The notes: generated by a model from the letters alone, not told the origin. A stretch of DNA of 64,000 nucleotides from VXRD01 sp965232265 (GCA_965232265.1 CBDDPH010000002.1:4588001-4652000); one strand, 5' to 3'. Numbered from the stretch's first letter, positions 1 to 9,036 are shown. Translations and numbers: made by a program.

Positions 1-1563
1 CAATCTTTGGCAAATGGAGCGAGGGAGCAATTGGGTTTTAGATCCATGGTCCATTCTGAGCATTTGGTTTTAAAGAAGGTCTCAGTCTTAGATCTTGCAT
101 TTTTTGATCATCCAGCTTCTTTTGACAAAATGGACAATGCGCGGAAGGAGAATTTTAGAGCTTATAACTTGGCTAATTTAACGCTAAATCTCGTTCAAGA
201 AATAATATCCTTGACAGCGATGCTATGGCTGTTATTTCATATCCATCCAGTTGCCGTGGCAATTTTGATCCTTACTTCAGCACCACAAGTATTGCTAAGC
301 GGGTATTATGCCGGACGCAGGTTTTCTCTGGTAGGAACTAATACCAGAGATCGCCGAATGGCTTCTTATTTATCAGACCTGCTCGGAGCCAGGGATACCG
401 CAAAAGAAATTCGTCTATTTGGACTTCATAGTATTTTTATTGAACGATTCCTTACATTCTGGAATAGATATATTGATGAGACGAAATATTTGAAGTTCTC
501 GCAAGAAAAGTCCCATTTGTTGTTCGGGCTTTTTTCTTATGCAGGGACAGCATCAATTTGGGGCTATGCAATATATCAAGCAGCCCATAATTCAATAACT
601 ATTGGAGATGTTGCGCTTGCATTTCAAGCTGCTGAGCGAAGCCGAAATTCTCTAACGGAACTATTTAAGGCTGGTGGTCTGTTTTACGAACATACCCTCT
701 TTGCTGGAAATCTTTTTGGCTTCTTGGATATTTCGTCTAAAAATTTTGAGGGCGCGTTAAAACAGCCTGTTTGTAATCGTGAAGATTTACGAAAATTATC
801 TTTTATCAATCATAAGGGTATTGAATTTGACAATGTTTCTTTTCATTACCCTGGTGCCGACCGCAATACACTTCATAACCTGAGCTTCACAATAAAGCCC
901 GGCGAGACCGTCGCAATTGTAGGAGAGAATGGCGCAGGCAAAACAACATTGGTAAAATTGCTTTGTCGCTTGTACGATCCAACTGATGGAGCCATTTTTC
1001 TTAATGGAGAAAATTTAATTGAATATAATTTGGATAATTTCCGAAATAATATCGGTGTTATCTTCCAAGATTTTGTTCGGTTTAACTTTTCAGCTTTTGA
1101 AAATATCGGTTTAGGCCAAGTCGATAGGATTAAGGACGAGGCCAAAGTAATATCTGCTGCGAAGAAAGCGGGTATTAAGCAAAAAATTGAGCTTCTGCCA
1201 AAAGGATTTGATACGATTCTCGGCCGGATGTTTGACGATGGTATTGATCTGTCAGGAGGCGAGTGGCAACGACTATCTCTTGCAAGAGCATTCATGAGAG
1301 ACGCACAGATTTTAATTTTAGATGAACCAACCGCGACTCTTGACGCATTTGCAGAATACGATTTTTATAGAAAATTCGCGGCGCTAACAAAGGAAAAAAC
1401 GACTATTATCGTCTCTCATCGCTTTTCAACAGTCCGAGTTGCTGACCACATTTTAGTAATGCAGCAAGGCGAACTTATTGAAGAAGGTAACCATGAAGAA
1501 TTACTGAATTTGAATGGGATTTATGCTGAAATGTATAGATTACAGTCCAATCAATATACTTAA
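1..1563 (+). CDS. ABC exporter, fused permease and ATPase, 5' partial
   Basis: Half-transporter of the type I exporter family. An N-terminal membrane domain (about the first 250 residues seen) is followed by an ATPase domain. The reading frame is open back to the first base, so the true start lies outside the window. Visible ATPase motifs, numbered from the TTG at base 7, are Walker A GENGAGKTT near residue 306, signature LSGGEWQ near 415, Walker B ILILDEPTATLD near 436 and the SHR switch near 469. The membrane half is hydrophobic and opens in what looks like a truncated TM1-TM2 region. The gene overlaps no other gene; the next ORF starts about 80 bp downstream on the same strand and encodes a glycosyltransferase, so export of a glycan or glycolipid is the likely job. 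The substrate is unknown. The DNA is AT-rich compared with everything after 3.8 kb. Confidence 0.9.
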   Translation, partial: QSLANGAREQLGFRSMVHSEHLVLKKVSVLDLAFFDHPASFDKMDNARKENFRAYNLANLTLNLVQEIISLTAMLWLLFHIHPVAVAILILTSAPQVLLSGYYAGRRFSLVGTNTRDRRMASYLSDLLGARDTAKEIRLFGLHSIFIERFLTFWNRYIDETKYLKFSQEKSHLLFGLFSYAGTASIWGYAIYQAAHNSITIGDVALAFQAAERSRNSLTELFKAGGLFYEHTLFAGNLFGFLDISSKNFEGALKQPVCNREDLRKLSFINHKGIEFDNVSFHYPGADRNTLHNLSFTIKPGETVAIVGENGAGKTTLVKLLCRLYDPTDGAIFLNGENLIEYNLDNFRNNIGVIFQDFVRFNFSAFENIGLGQVDRIKDEAKVISAAKKAGIKQKIELLPKGFDTILGRMFDDGIDLSGGEWQRLSLARAFMRDAQILILDEPTATLDAFAEYDFYRKFAALTKEKTTIIVSHRFSTVRVADHILVMQQGELIEEGNHEELLNLNGIYAEMYRLQSNQYT

Positions 1564-1645
1564 TTTTTTGAATATGTCTAAAATCAGAAGTACGAAAAAT
1601 AGCTACAAATCATTCAAGAACCTACCACCCCATAGAGACGAAAAC

Positions 1646-2761
1646 ATGACTACCTATACAACAAAAACTCCCAAGATACTATACTTTTCAAGAGGGCGAG
1701 GATATGGGCACTCAATCGGAGACATAGAAGTCATCCGGGAATTAAAAAAAAATGATGAAAATTTGGACATCGTAATTGCTTCTTATGCACATGGGTACGA
1801 GGCATTTATCAAAAATGGATTTACTGAGATTGAAAACCTATACTTAAGTTATGAGAACGAATTCTTCTCACCACAAGGTTTAGCAAGAATACAACAGTTA
1901 ATCAAATCTGTGCGTCCTGACTTGATTGTAGCAAATGAAATGTTTAATGTGCTCCCTCTCGCCAGGGAACACGGTTTTCCTGCCGTTTTAATCACCCATT
2001 GGTTCTTCGAAGCAGTGCGTCCCAAGCCTACTATTTTATCTCTTTTTATGGCTTGTGCAAATCACATTATCTTTGGGGATCTCGAAGATTTTCATGAGAA
2101 ACCGCCTAAATTGAGGGCGCCTGTTTCATTTGTTGGACCTATAATGCGAAAAATTGAGACCAGTAGTCAGGATAGAGACTTCTTTAAAAAGGCATTGGGA
2201 TTTCAGAAAACTGACAAAGTCATTCTGGTCTCGTTTGGCGGTGGGTTTGATAGAGTAGGTGGCGGATTGGAAAAAGGGAAGATTGTTCTTGAAAAGATCT
2301 ATCAGGTTTTTGACCAACTAAATATTCAGAATCTAAAATTGATCCTTTTGGCCGGACAAATCTACGATTATGCGATCTCCAAATTTGATAATTCAAATGT
2401 TACCATTTTGAGAGAAAGCTGGGATTTCGACAAGCTCATGGCCGCGAGCGATATAGCGATTGTTAGAGGATCATATAGAACGCTTTGTGAGCTTGCTGTG
2501 ATTGGAACGCCTGCCATTTGCATTCCGTTTTTGAAAGGGAACCCAGTTGATGAAATGCATATTCGAAACTTTGAAAGGCTGGGCACGCTGGAAACTTTGG
2601 AAATAGAAAAACTGACGCTTAAAAATCTGGTAGAAAATATCCAAAGAATTTTGGAATCAAAGGATAAATATCAAGAAATGGTGAAGGCTGGACACAGACT
2701 CAAGGGGCAATGTGGTTACAAAGCTGCGGCCCGTATCATTCTAGGTCATTTGGAAAATTGA
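1646..2761 (+). CDS. GT-B fold glycosyltransferase, MurG/UGT-like
   Basis: 371-aa protein from the ATG at 1646. In-frame ATGs at 1523 and 1574 would add residues that look unconserved, and neither has a better ribosome site. The N-terminus carries a Gly-rich loop (SRGRGYGHS, near residue 12) like the first donor/acceptor loop of GT-B enzymes. The C-terminal half has the nucleotide-sugar binding pattern GSYRTLCELAVIGTPAICIPF, near residue 274, typical of glycosyltransferase family 28 C-terminal domains. There is no signal peptide or TM segment, so it should act at the cytoplasmic face. It sits between an ABC exporter and a phosphoribosyltransferase, all rightward and AT-rich, suggesting a small surface-glycan or glycolipid cluster. 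Acceptor and donor cannot be inferred. Confidence 0.75.
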   Translation: MTTYTTKTPKILYFSRGRGYGHSIGDIEVIRELKKNDENLDIVIASYAHGYEAFIKNGFTEIENLYLSYENEFFSPQGLARIQQLIKSVRPDLIVANEMFNVLPLAREHGFPAVLITHWFFEAVRPKPTILSLFMACANHIIFGDLEDFHEKPPKLRAPVSFVGPIMRKIETSSQDRDFFKKALGFQKTDKVILVSFGGGFDRVGGGLEKGKIVLEKIYQVFDQLNIQNLKLILLAGQIYDYAISKFDNSNVTILRESWDFDKLMAASDIAIVRGSYRTLCELAVIGTPAICIPFLKGNPVDEMHIRNFERLGTLETLEIEKLTLKNLVENIQRILESKDKYQEMVKAGHRLKGQCGYKAAARIILGHLEN

Positions 2762-2850
2762 GATAAAAATAGACACGAAAAAAATAAAAAAGAATCCTGC
2801 TAAAATGAAGAGCAACAAAATTGATAAACCTCTTTTTTGGGAGGTGTTCA

Positions 2851-3711
2851 ATGTATTCAAAAATGAGTTATAAGAGTTTTAATTCCTTAAATAAAGACAT
2901 TGCTAAATGGCTTCAAAAAATTCCTAATAGATTCGATATAATCGTAGGAATCCCTAGAAGTGGTTTGCTAGTCGCAAACATAATAGCCTTACATTTTAAT
3001 CTTCCCCTGACCGATGTTAAAAATTTAAACAAAGGACTTTTAATTGGCGGAGGAGCACGATGTTCAACGCGATTTATCTCAAAATTAAAAAAGGACAAAA
3101 AAAAGTTAAGAGTACTTGTAGTTGATGATACAGTTGATAGCGGAAGACAGTTAGACAAAGCAAAAAAGCGTATAGCATCTATTCAACATTTGTACGAGGT
3201 GTATTATGGTGCTGTATATGTGACTCCTGGTCAAGAGAGATTAGTTGATTTCTATTATGAAAGCATTCCAAAACCTAGAGCTTTTGAATGGAATGTCATG
3301 CATTGCTCTAATTTACCGCGCTGTTGTGTAGATATCGAGTGCCTATGGCAGTTAGATACTCATTTGGATGGAACAGACTTGAATAGAATTAAATCAACTA
3401 TGATACCAACACGAGAAATTGGGCATTTGATCGTATGCCACCCTGAAAGACATCGCACATCAATTACAGATTGGCTGAAAAATAATAAAATCTATTACCA
3501 GAATTTAGTGACGATGAGTGATTCCTTGCAGTCCAATTTATGCGGGAACTCTATCTCATTATTTAAGGCTGGCATCTACATTCTGAGTGGTAGTAAGCTA
3601 TTTATTGAAAAATCTCGCAGTCAGGCTCTGGAAATTTCTCGTATTACAAAAAAAGAAGTCTTGTGTTGGGATACAAGAGAACTTGTAGATGCTGATATAA
3701 ATGCAAATTAA
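2851..3711 (+). CDS. Phosphoribosyltransferase-domain protein with C-terminal extension
   Basis: 286-aa protein. The start at 2851 is chosen because GGGAGGTG lies just upstream; an upstream TTG at 2821 is in frame but lacks a site. Residues 1-150 form a type I PRTase domain. GIPRSGL near residue 33 is the PPi loop, and VVDDTVDSG near residue 90 is the PRPP loop with its two adjacent acidic residues. The C-terminal part (about 170-286) contains patterns such as HPERHRTSITDWL and IEKSRSQALEI. I recall similar extensions on orotate-PRTase-like proteins of polysaccharide loci, where they look HAD-like, but I cannot confirm this. It is probably cytoplasmic. Its role next to the glycosyltransferase and exporter is unknown; ribosylation of a glycan precursor is one possibility. 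Confidence 0.75.
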   Translation: MYSKMSYKSFNSLNKDIAKWLQKIPNRFDIIVGIPRSGLLVANIIALHFNLPLTDVKNLNKGLLIGGGARCSTRFISKLKKDKKKLRVLVVDDTVDSGRQLDKAKKRIASIQHLYEVYYGAVYVTPGQERLVDFYYESIPKPRAFEWNVMHCSNLPRCCVDIECLWQLDTHLDGTDLNRIKSTMIPTREIGHLIVCHPERHRTSITDWLKNNKIYYQNLVTMSDSLQSNLCGNSISLFKAGIYILSGSKLFIEKSRSQALEISRITKKEVLCWDTRELVDADINAN

Positions 3712-3869
3712 GCAATCATTTTTTTAGCGGAAGCAACGAAAGTAATCAAATGATGTACTACTGTGATGTGTCCTCTTCGGAAGATGACCTAAGGAACAAC
3801 GACCCTCTGGAGACTGAATAATAGACATTGCGAGACCCTCCCTTTAATTAGCACGTGACCAAAACAATC

Positions 3870-4673
3870 TCAACCTGCAATCACCGCCCGCAGATGGGCA
3901 ACTGCCAGCCGGATCACCTCCGTATCGTCGCACGCATTCAAATCCTTGCCTTCAAAGACCACGGAGACAGCCCCGTTGAAGTCCACATCCTTCAGGATCT
4001 GAATAATCCGCGGATAATCCAGCCATGCCTCCTCCCCCGTATCGATCTTGTAAAACTTAGCCCGGACATGGGACGTATATGGCGCTGTCTGTTCCATAAA
4101 CGCATAGATATCCACCTCTGGATCCGGCACCCCCTGATTCCGCGCAGGCGATCCGACCCACTGTCCGGTATCCATAATAAGCGTAAAATTTTCCCGATCT
4201 GTCTGTTCCAGAATCCGCAACACATCCTCCCCCGTAGAAGGATGGTTCTGCAGCCCTACGGCAATCCCCTTCTCTGCGGCATAATCGGCCGCATCCTGAA
4301 AACAGCGGATTTCTCGCCTCTGCGCTTCGGCATCCTTCAGCGGAGACCCGCAAAACAACCGGATCATAGGCGCACCTATAAACGCCGCCGTATCCACATC
4401 TGCTCTCGCCTGAGCCAGTTTCTCAGCCAGATCCGCATCGGACCCCACAAAATGCCCACCCGAAGCCAAATACCCAATTGACAACCCGTCCCGGAGACAC
4501 TGCATCTTCACCTCGAGCAAGTACGGCGGCTGCTTTGACCGGAACCCGCGTCCGCTGTGGAAATCGATCACATCCAGCTTCAATTGGTACGCCAATTGGA
4601 TATAGCTCTCCACACTCTCCAGGCGGGGTGGATCATCCTTCCCGAACATCGAAGCGTAAACACCCACTTTCAT
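3870..4673 (-). CDS. Sugar phosphate isomerase/epimerase-like TIM barrel
   Basis: 267-aa protein of the AP-endonuclease-2/xylose-isomerase-like superfamily. It starts at an ATG preceded by AAGGAGGGGG. Expected TIM-barrel signatures are present: VIDFHSGRG on an early strand, VGLQNHPST in mid-barrel, LIMDTGQW with a metal-type Asp, and VSVVFEGKD near the end. No signal peptide is visible, so it should be a cytoplasmic, metal-dependent isomerase, epimerase or dehydratase. The next gene upstream on the same strand, 34 bp away, is an enolase-superfamily sugar-acid dehydratase, so the pair probably forms an operon for catabolism of an aldonate, uronate or related sugar. The substrate cannot be read from the sequence. 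The stop lies close to the GC-content boundary with the AT-rich cluster. Confidence 0.8.
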   Translation of the reverse strand: MKVGVYASMFGKDDPPRLESVESYIQLAYQLKLDVIDFHSGRGFRSKQPPYLLEVKMQCLRDGLSIGYLASGGHFVGSDADLAEKLAQARADVDTAAFIGAPMIRLFCGSPLKDAEAQRREIRCFQDAADYAAEKGIAVGLQNHPSTGEDVLRILEQTDRENFTLIMDTGQWVGSPARNQGVPDPEVDIYAFMEQTAPYTSHVRAKFYKIDTGEEAWLDYPRIIQILKDVDFNGAVSVVFEGKDLNACDDTEVIRLAVAHLRAVIAG

Positions 4674-4707
4674 ACTGTGCCCCCTCCTTCAAACATTCCA
4701 CACGCGA

Positions 4708-5808
4708 TCAATAATCCGACACTGCCCCATCCCGGAGCCTCGCATTCGGCCACTCGAATGGACGCGCTGGATTCTTACCCACCTCGATTGCACGCGCTTC
4801 ATTGACCTCGACGCCCAGTCCGGGTCCCTCGGGCAAAGAAACATAACCTTCGTCATCCATTTCCCAGGTCTTAATCGCCACATCTTCGGGAAGCACACCC
4901 GCATACCCCTCGTGGATCAAAAACATCGGCACCGACGCCGCCACATGCAAGCTCGCCGTCAAGCCCAGATGGGACATCGTGCAATGCGGTGCAATGGGAA
5001 CAAAATGCGCCTCGGCGAGTGCCGCCACCTTCTTCATCTGGGTAATCCCCCCACCGTGACCGCAATCCGGCTGAAGCACATCGATCACCTGCGCTTCCAA
5101 AATCTCCCGCACCTCCCAGATCGTGCGATCCCGCTCGCCCGTCGCAAGGGGCACCGGCACCATCTCGCGGACCTTCTTCATATTCTCTATATTCCCCGGC
5201 ACCCACGCCTCTTCCAAAAACAGCAAATCATCGGACTTCAAATAGCCCGCAAACTGCCTGACCAGAGGCGGCGGCAAACAGCTATGTGCATCGAACATCA
5301 CGGCACCATCGTGCCCCACCTTCTCCCTCGCATCTTTAATCTTCTGAACAATTGCCTCAATCTCGGCAGGCGTACCCGCAAAATACTGCGCGCCGCCCGG
5401 CCCCGTCTTAATCGCCTTTGGACTTGGATACATCCATATCTTGTCCCTGCATGGACCGCCCAACAGGCGATACACCGGAACCCCGTGCAGCTTGCCACAG
5501 ATATCCCACAGCGCCATATCAATTGCGGAAATCGTATGAACCATCAAACCGCCGTTGCGGATATTGCGATGTGCGCGGAACATCCGCTGCCAGAGGTGCT
5601 CCGTGCGGGTGGGATTCTCTCCAATAATCAACTCGGAAAGCGACTCTGCAAGCGCGCAGGTTACCCTTGTCTCCATATTATTGATCTCACCCCAACCCGT
5701 AATTCCGGCATTCGTCTCGACCTTGACATATCCCTTCACCCCAATCGGTATCGCAGTCAACCCCGTAACGCGAATACGCGATGCTCTGTCTTCGTGATCA
5801 TTGCTCAT
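4708..5808 (-). CDS. Enolase-superfamily sugar-acid dehydratase (MR/MLE type)
   Basis: 366-aa protein. The ATG at 5808 has GGGAGGA upstream; a longer in-frame start at 6006 would run through the divergent promoter region and is rejected. The N-terminal capping domain is followed by the barrel. Metal ligand candidates are Asp173 (in FDAH), Glu199/Glu200 (LFLEEAW) and Glu225 (ATGER). APHCTMSHLG near 273-282 supplies a conserved His. These resemble galactonate/gluconate-dehydratase subgroups rather than muconate cycloisomerase. It should dehydrate an aldonate or similar acid sugar in the cytoplasm. It is divergent from the gene at 5964; the shared 155-bp intergenic region carries two matching inverted repeats that probably bind a regulator. 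Exact substrate unknown. Confidence 0.85.
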   Translation of the reverse strand: MSNDHEDRASRIRVTGLTAIPIGVKGYVKVETNAGITGWGEINNMETRVTCALAESLSELIIGENPTRTEHLWQRMFRAHRNIRNGGLMVHTISAIDMALWDICGKLHGVPVYRLLGGPCRDKIWMYPSPKAIKTGPGGAQYFAGTPAEIEAIVQKIKDAREKVGHDGAVMFDAHSCLPPPLVRQFAGYLKSDDLLFLEEAWVPGNIENMKKVREMVPVPLATGERDRTIWEVREILEAQVIDVLQPDCGHGGGITQMKKVAALAEAHFVPIAPHCTMSHLGLTASLHVAASVPMFLIHEGYAGVLPEDVAIKTWEMDDEGYVSLPEGPGLGVEVNEARAIEVGKNPARPFEWPNARLRDGAVSDY

Positions 5809-5840
5809 ACAGTCCTCCCGTAGAAGTGTAACGCACATAC

Positions 5841-5859
5841 TGGTCGAACAGCTTGACCA
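5841..5859. promoter_or_regulatory. Candidate operator 1, TGGT-N11-ACCA
   Basis: Inverted repeat TGGTC at 5841-5845 and GACCA at 5855-5859, spaced by nine bases. It shares the TGGT-N11-ACCA pattern and the 19-bp length with a second site centred 52 bp away, and lies 33 bp upstream of the dehydratase start. It is probably a binding site of a dimeric regulator (inference). Confidence 0.45.
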
Positions 5860-5879
5860 AACAGAGTGTAATTTAGCGT

Positions 5880-5907
5880 TTGAAAAAAAATATGGTATCT
5901 TTATTTT
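5880..5907 (+). promoter_or_regulatory. Candidate promoter for the 5964 gene
   Basis: TTGAAA at 5880-5885, a 16-bp spacer and TATTTT at 5902-5907. This fits a sigma-70 promoter that would start transcription near 5915 and agrees with the ATG at 5964 as the real start. Operator 2 covers the spacer and the -10 box. Confidence 0.4.
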
Positions 5908-5911
5908 ACCA
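5893..5911. promoter_or_regulatory. Candidate operator 2, TGGT-N11-ACCA
   Basis: TGGTA at 5893-5897 and TACCA at 5907-5911, with nine bases between. Including flanks, the arms are ATGGTA/TACCAT. Same pattern and length as operator 1; centres are 5850 and 5902. Binding here would block the rightward promoter (inference). Confidence 0.5.
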
Positions 5912-5963
5912 TGCCAACGACACGCGAGCAGAAAACACCAAACTTTACCCGAGAAACAATAAA

Positions 5964-7796
5964 ATGACCTGTGTAACACTGTCGGCAAAAACGCGCCAAC
6001 AACCACCCGATTGGGCTGTGCGCCAGCGCCAATTAATAGCGATAATGGACCGTGCAGCCCATCCTTTTGTCGAGCACAGCACCCGGCCAGACGGTACCCT
6101 GATCCAGCGCACGGTATGGACGAGCATGGACGGCACGGACAACGGCTATGAGGCCTTCCTCTCCTTCCCCCTCTTCTACCTGCTGGGCGGCGGCGAGCAC
6201 ATCCACCAGATCGCCCGCAAAGAGTGGGACGCCATCACCTATCAATACGCCAACTACGGCACAGTGGATCGGGAATTTGTCACGGGCTTCGACTGGTTCC
6301 ACCACTCCGAGAGCTATACCTACATCTACTATCTGGCCATGGCCGATCCCGAAAACCACATCGACCGCACCCGCGCCCTGCGCTACGCCGCCATGTACAC
6401 TGGCGAGGATCCACTGGCACCCAACTGGGATGCCCAGCACTGCCTGATCCGCTCGCCCCTCAACGGCAGCAAAGGACCGCGCTTTGTAACCACCCAGACC
6501 GATTGGGACTACCACCGCCCCATTCTCTCCGGGTACCTCGCTCCGTATGAAGACATAGAAGGCGCTGACAGTTCTGACCCGCTCTTCAAAGTCGATTGGA
6601 CCGACGACCGGGTCTTCGCCCGGGTACTCGACCAGATCAATCAACGCATGACCCGCGGCGACGTACCCCTCAACCTGTGTGCCACCAGCCTGATTACCAA
6701 CGCGTACCTCTACACAGGCGAAGACAAATACCGGCAGTGGGTACTGGATTATTTGCAAGCCTGGGAGGCGCGCTGCGCCGCCAATGATGGCATCATGCCC
6801 GACAATATCGGTCCCAACGGCATCATCGGCGAGTTAATGGGCGGCAAGTGGTGGGGCGGGTACTACGGCTGGCGCTGGCCGCACGGAGCGCGCAATATTG
6901 TCGAGCCAGCCCTCGTAGCCGGCAGTTGCGCCCTGCTCATGACCGGCGACATGTCGCATCTGGACCTGGCCCGCTCACAACTCGATATGCTCTGGGAAAA
7001 CCGGCGCGAGGAAAACGGTCAGATCCAGGTGCCAGCACGGCACGGCGACCGCGGCTGGTTCGACTTCCGACCGCCCGATCCCCATTTGTACATCCACCTG
7101 TATTACCTGAGCCAGAGTGCCGAAGATCTGGCCCGTCTCGATGAGATCTTCCCGGGGCGCGAGGGCTTTGCAGGCCTGCCACCCGACTGGGGCGCGGCCA
7201 AGGCCGGTATCTGCCCCCCAAAAGCCTGGTTCGCCTTTGCCGAAGGCAAAAATCCCGACTACCTCGACCAGGTCTTCGACTCGACCTATTCCAGCATCTG
7301 CCGCAGCCTGGAGCGTTTGGAAAGCGATGACAGCGACCCGGAAACGCGCGAATGCTACCACTTCCAGAAACTCAATCCAGTGCTGCCCGAAGCCCTCATT
7401 CAAATGGCCATGGGCACGCCTGCGGCCATATACAATGGCGGCATGCTACAGGCCCACCTGCGCTATTTCGACCCGCAACGCCACCGCCCGGGACTGCCCG
7501 AACACGTCGCGGCTCTGGTTGATCGGGTCAGCGCCGACCAGGTCAGCGTATCGCTGGTAAATACCGATCCTGTGGAGAGCCGAGCCGTACTGCTCCAGGC
7601 CGGTTCCTTTGGCGAGCACTGCTTTACCCGTGCCCGCCTCGAAACCCGTGAAGGCGATGACCAGTCCGTCGAGGTAGGCGGCAAATATCTCCAGGTACAT
7701 CTGGGTCCAGGTGCCCAAGCACGCCTGCACCTAAGACTGAAGCGCTTTGCCTTCCAGCCCTCTTACTCCCTCCCGCCTTTTGCATGTCTTCTTTGA
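5964..7796 (+). CDS. Uncharacterised 610-aa protein, possibly alpha/alpha-toroid fold
   Basis: I do not recognise a named family. The ATG at 5964 is preferred over the in-frame TTG at 5880, because a promoter-like sequence covers 5880-5907. There is no signal peptide. The body is rich in Trp, Tyr, His and Asp, with recurrent helices. Examples are WDYHRPILSGYLAPYEDIEGAD near residue 175, GGKWWGGYYGWRWPHGARN near 294 and SHLDLARSQLDMLWENRRE. These recall alpha/alpha-barrel glycan-active proteins such as GH88/GH105-like or lyase scaffolds. The last 100 residues look like a beta-sandwich (VSLVNTDPVESRAVLLQAG). It is followed after 10 bp by the transglutaminase-like gene and is divergent from the sugar dehydratase. 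A role in glycan or uronate metabolism is inferred from context only. Confidence 0.65.
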   Translation: MTCVTLSAKTRQQPPDWAVRQRQLIAIMDRAAHPFVEHSTRPDGTLIQRTVWTSMDGTDNGYEAFLSFPLFYLLGGGEHIHQIARKEWDAITYQYANYGTVDREFVTGFDWFHHSESYTYIYYLAMADPENHIDRTRALRYAAMYTGEDPLAPNWDAQHCLIRSPLNGSKGPRFVTTQTDWDYHRPILSGYLAPYEDIEGADSSDPLFKVDWTDDRVFARVLDQINQRMTRGDVPLNLCATSLITNAYLYTGEDKYRQWVLDYLQAWEARCAANDGIMPDNIGPNGIIGELMGGKWWGGYYGWRWPHGARNIVEPALVAGSCALLMTGDMSHLDLARSQLDMLWENRREENGQIQVPARHGDRGWFDFRPPDPHLYIHLYYLSQSAEDLARLDEIFPGREGFAGLPPDWGAAKAGICPPKAWFAFAEGKNPDYLDQVFDSTYSSICRSLERLESDDSDPETRECYHFQKLNPVLPEALIQMAMGTPAAIYNGGMLQAHLRYFDPQRHRPGLPEHVAALVDRVSADQVSVSLVNTDPVESRAVLLQAGSFGEHCFTRARLETREGDDQSVEVGGKYLQVHLGPGAQARLHLRLKRFAFQPSYSLPPFACLL

Positions 7797-7806
7797 AGGA
7801 AACAGC

Positions 7807-9036
7807 ATGAGCCGATTATACTACAGCGAAGAGGGGCGGGTGATGCCATCTCTTTGCGAAGAATTAACGATCTTTCGACGGGCGCGCAAAACGCTCACAT
7901 TGCCCGCGACGAACGCGCCGGGGATAGTTTATATACTCGCCCGCCCCTATCCGGAAAACAACGCGCCCTTGCGGGTCTCAGTAAATGGTGCAGAAGTCGC
8001 CGCGCTAAAACCGACCCGACGCGGCGCGTATTCATGGTATAAATTCTCAGTGGAAAAACTGAAAGAAGGCGAGAACACCTTTGAACTGTGGACCGACCAC
8101 ACCGCAATGGCCGGCTGGTCGCTTGCAATGGAAGCGGGACATCCCGCGCCAGATAGCGCGGTAAGCGATGATGGCGGGCAGACCTGGCGCAGCGAGCGAA
8201 TGGGATATCTGAACGCAGTTCTGGGTGAATACGTCATTCGGATCAGATTGGCTGAAGGAGAAGATCCCCCACCGCCACCCATGATATGGGAAAACGCGGA
8301 TTCACCCAGATTTGAATCCCTGAGACAAATGCTGCCGCCAGCGGCACGCGATGAAGGACCGTTGATCAAACGGGTACGCGCACTATCGGCCTGGCTGGCA
8401 TCCAGTTGGGAACACACCAGTTCGGCGAGGGCAGAACAGTACGCGCCGTGGGATGCAGAAACCCTGTTGGCCTGGGCTCCGGGACAGATTGGACACAATG
8501 GAAAACGGCCAGTGGCAATGTGTGTACACTATGCAGCGGCATTTGTGAGTTGCACGCAAGCTATCGGCATTCCAGCCCGATGCGCGGTCTTGACAGAAGC
8601 GGTAAACAGCTTCAACGGACATTTTGTAGCGGAAGTCTGGTTCGATCACCTACGCAAGTGGGTAGTGGTAGATCCGAATACGGACGCGCTATTTTTAAAA
8701 AATGGGATACCGATGTCAATGGATGAAATACAGGACGCGGGGAAAAATCTAAAAACACATATCGAATACGGGCGGGGTACAGAATTCCAGCGCACCTTTC
8801 CGCACATCGTGGAATTTATGCGGGAAAATCTGGAAAAAGGAGTTTGTTTTCAGCACCGGAGCGTCTGGTTCAGAAGCGACCTACTGGAACACCCCGAGTT
8901 TTCACCACCAGCGCACGGATCGCTGAGCTATTGCGAAACCGGCCTGGTGTGGGAACAGCGAGACAGGGAAACGGGATTTGGCATGTTTCTCCATTTTGGA
9001 AATGAGGACTATTTCAACGCAGCACCTGTCAGGTAG
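7807..9036 (+). CDS. Transglutaminase-like cysteine protein with N-terminal beta domain
   Basis: 409-aa protein starting at the ATG at 7807, preceded by AAGGAAA. A start at 7747 would overlap the upstream gene. Residues 1-150 look like a beta-sandwich (VYILARPYPENNAPLRVSVNG). Residues 190-300 carry a transglutaminase-like core with a visible triad: Cys239 in AMCVHYAAAF, His272 in NGHFVAEVW and Asp289 in VVVDPNTD. The family includes proteases, peptide N-glycanases and amide-processing enzymes, so the reaction is not predictable. There is no signal peptide. It begins 10 bp after the preceding gene, so the two are probably co-transcribed and functionally linked. Its 3' end overlaps the convergent dioxygenase gene by 8 bp. 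Confidence 0.75.
   Translation: MSRLYYSEEGRVMPSLCEELTIFRRARKTLTLPATNAPGIVYILARPYPENNAPLRVSVNGAEVAALKPTRRGAYSWYKFSVEKLKEGENTFELWTDHTAMAGWSLAMEAGHPAPDSAVSDDGGQTWRSERMGYLNAVLGEYVIRIRLAEGEDPPPPPMIWENADSPRFESLRQMLPPAARDEGPLIKRVRALSAWLASSWEHTSSARAEQYAPWDAETLLAWAPGQIGHNGKRPVAMCVHYAAAFVSCTQAIGIPARCAVLTEAVNSFNGHFVAEVWFDHLRKWVVVDPNTDALFLKNGIPMSMDEIQDAGKNLKTHIEYGRGTEFQRTFPHIVEFMRENLEKGVCFQHRSVWFRSDLLEHPEFSPPAHGSLSYCETGLVWEQRDRETGFGMFLHFGNEDYFNAAPVR

Noticed and set aside
5880..5963. TTG start at 5880 for the 610-aa protein
   Set aside because: Those bases look like the -35, spacer and -10 of a promoter with an operator; the ATG at 5964 is downstream of the predicted start site.
5809..6006. N-terminal extension of the enolase-superfamily gene to 6006
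   Set aside because: The extension would cross the divergent promoter and operators, and its sequence is unlike family members; the ATG at 5808 has a good ribosome site.
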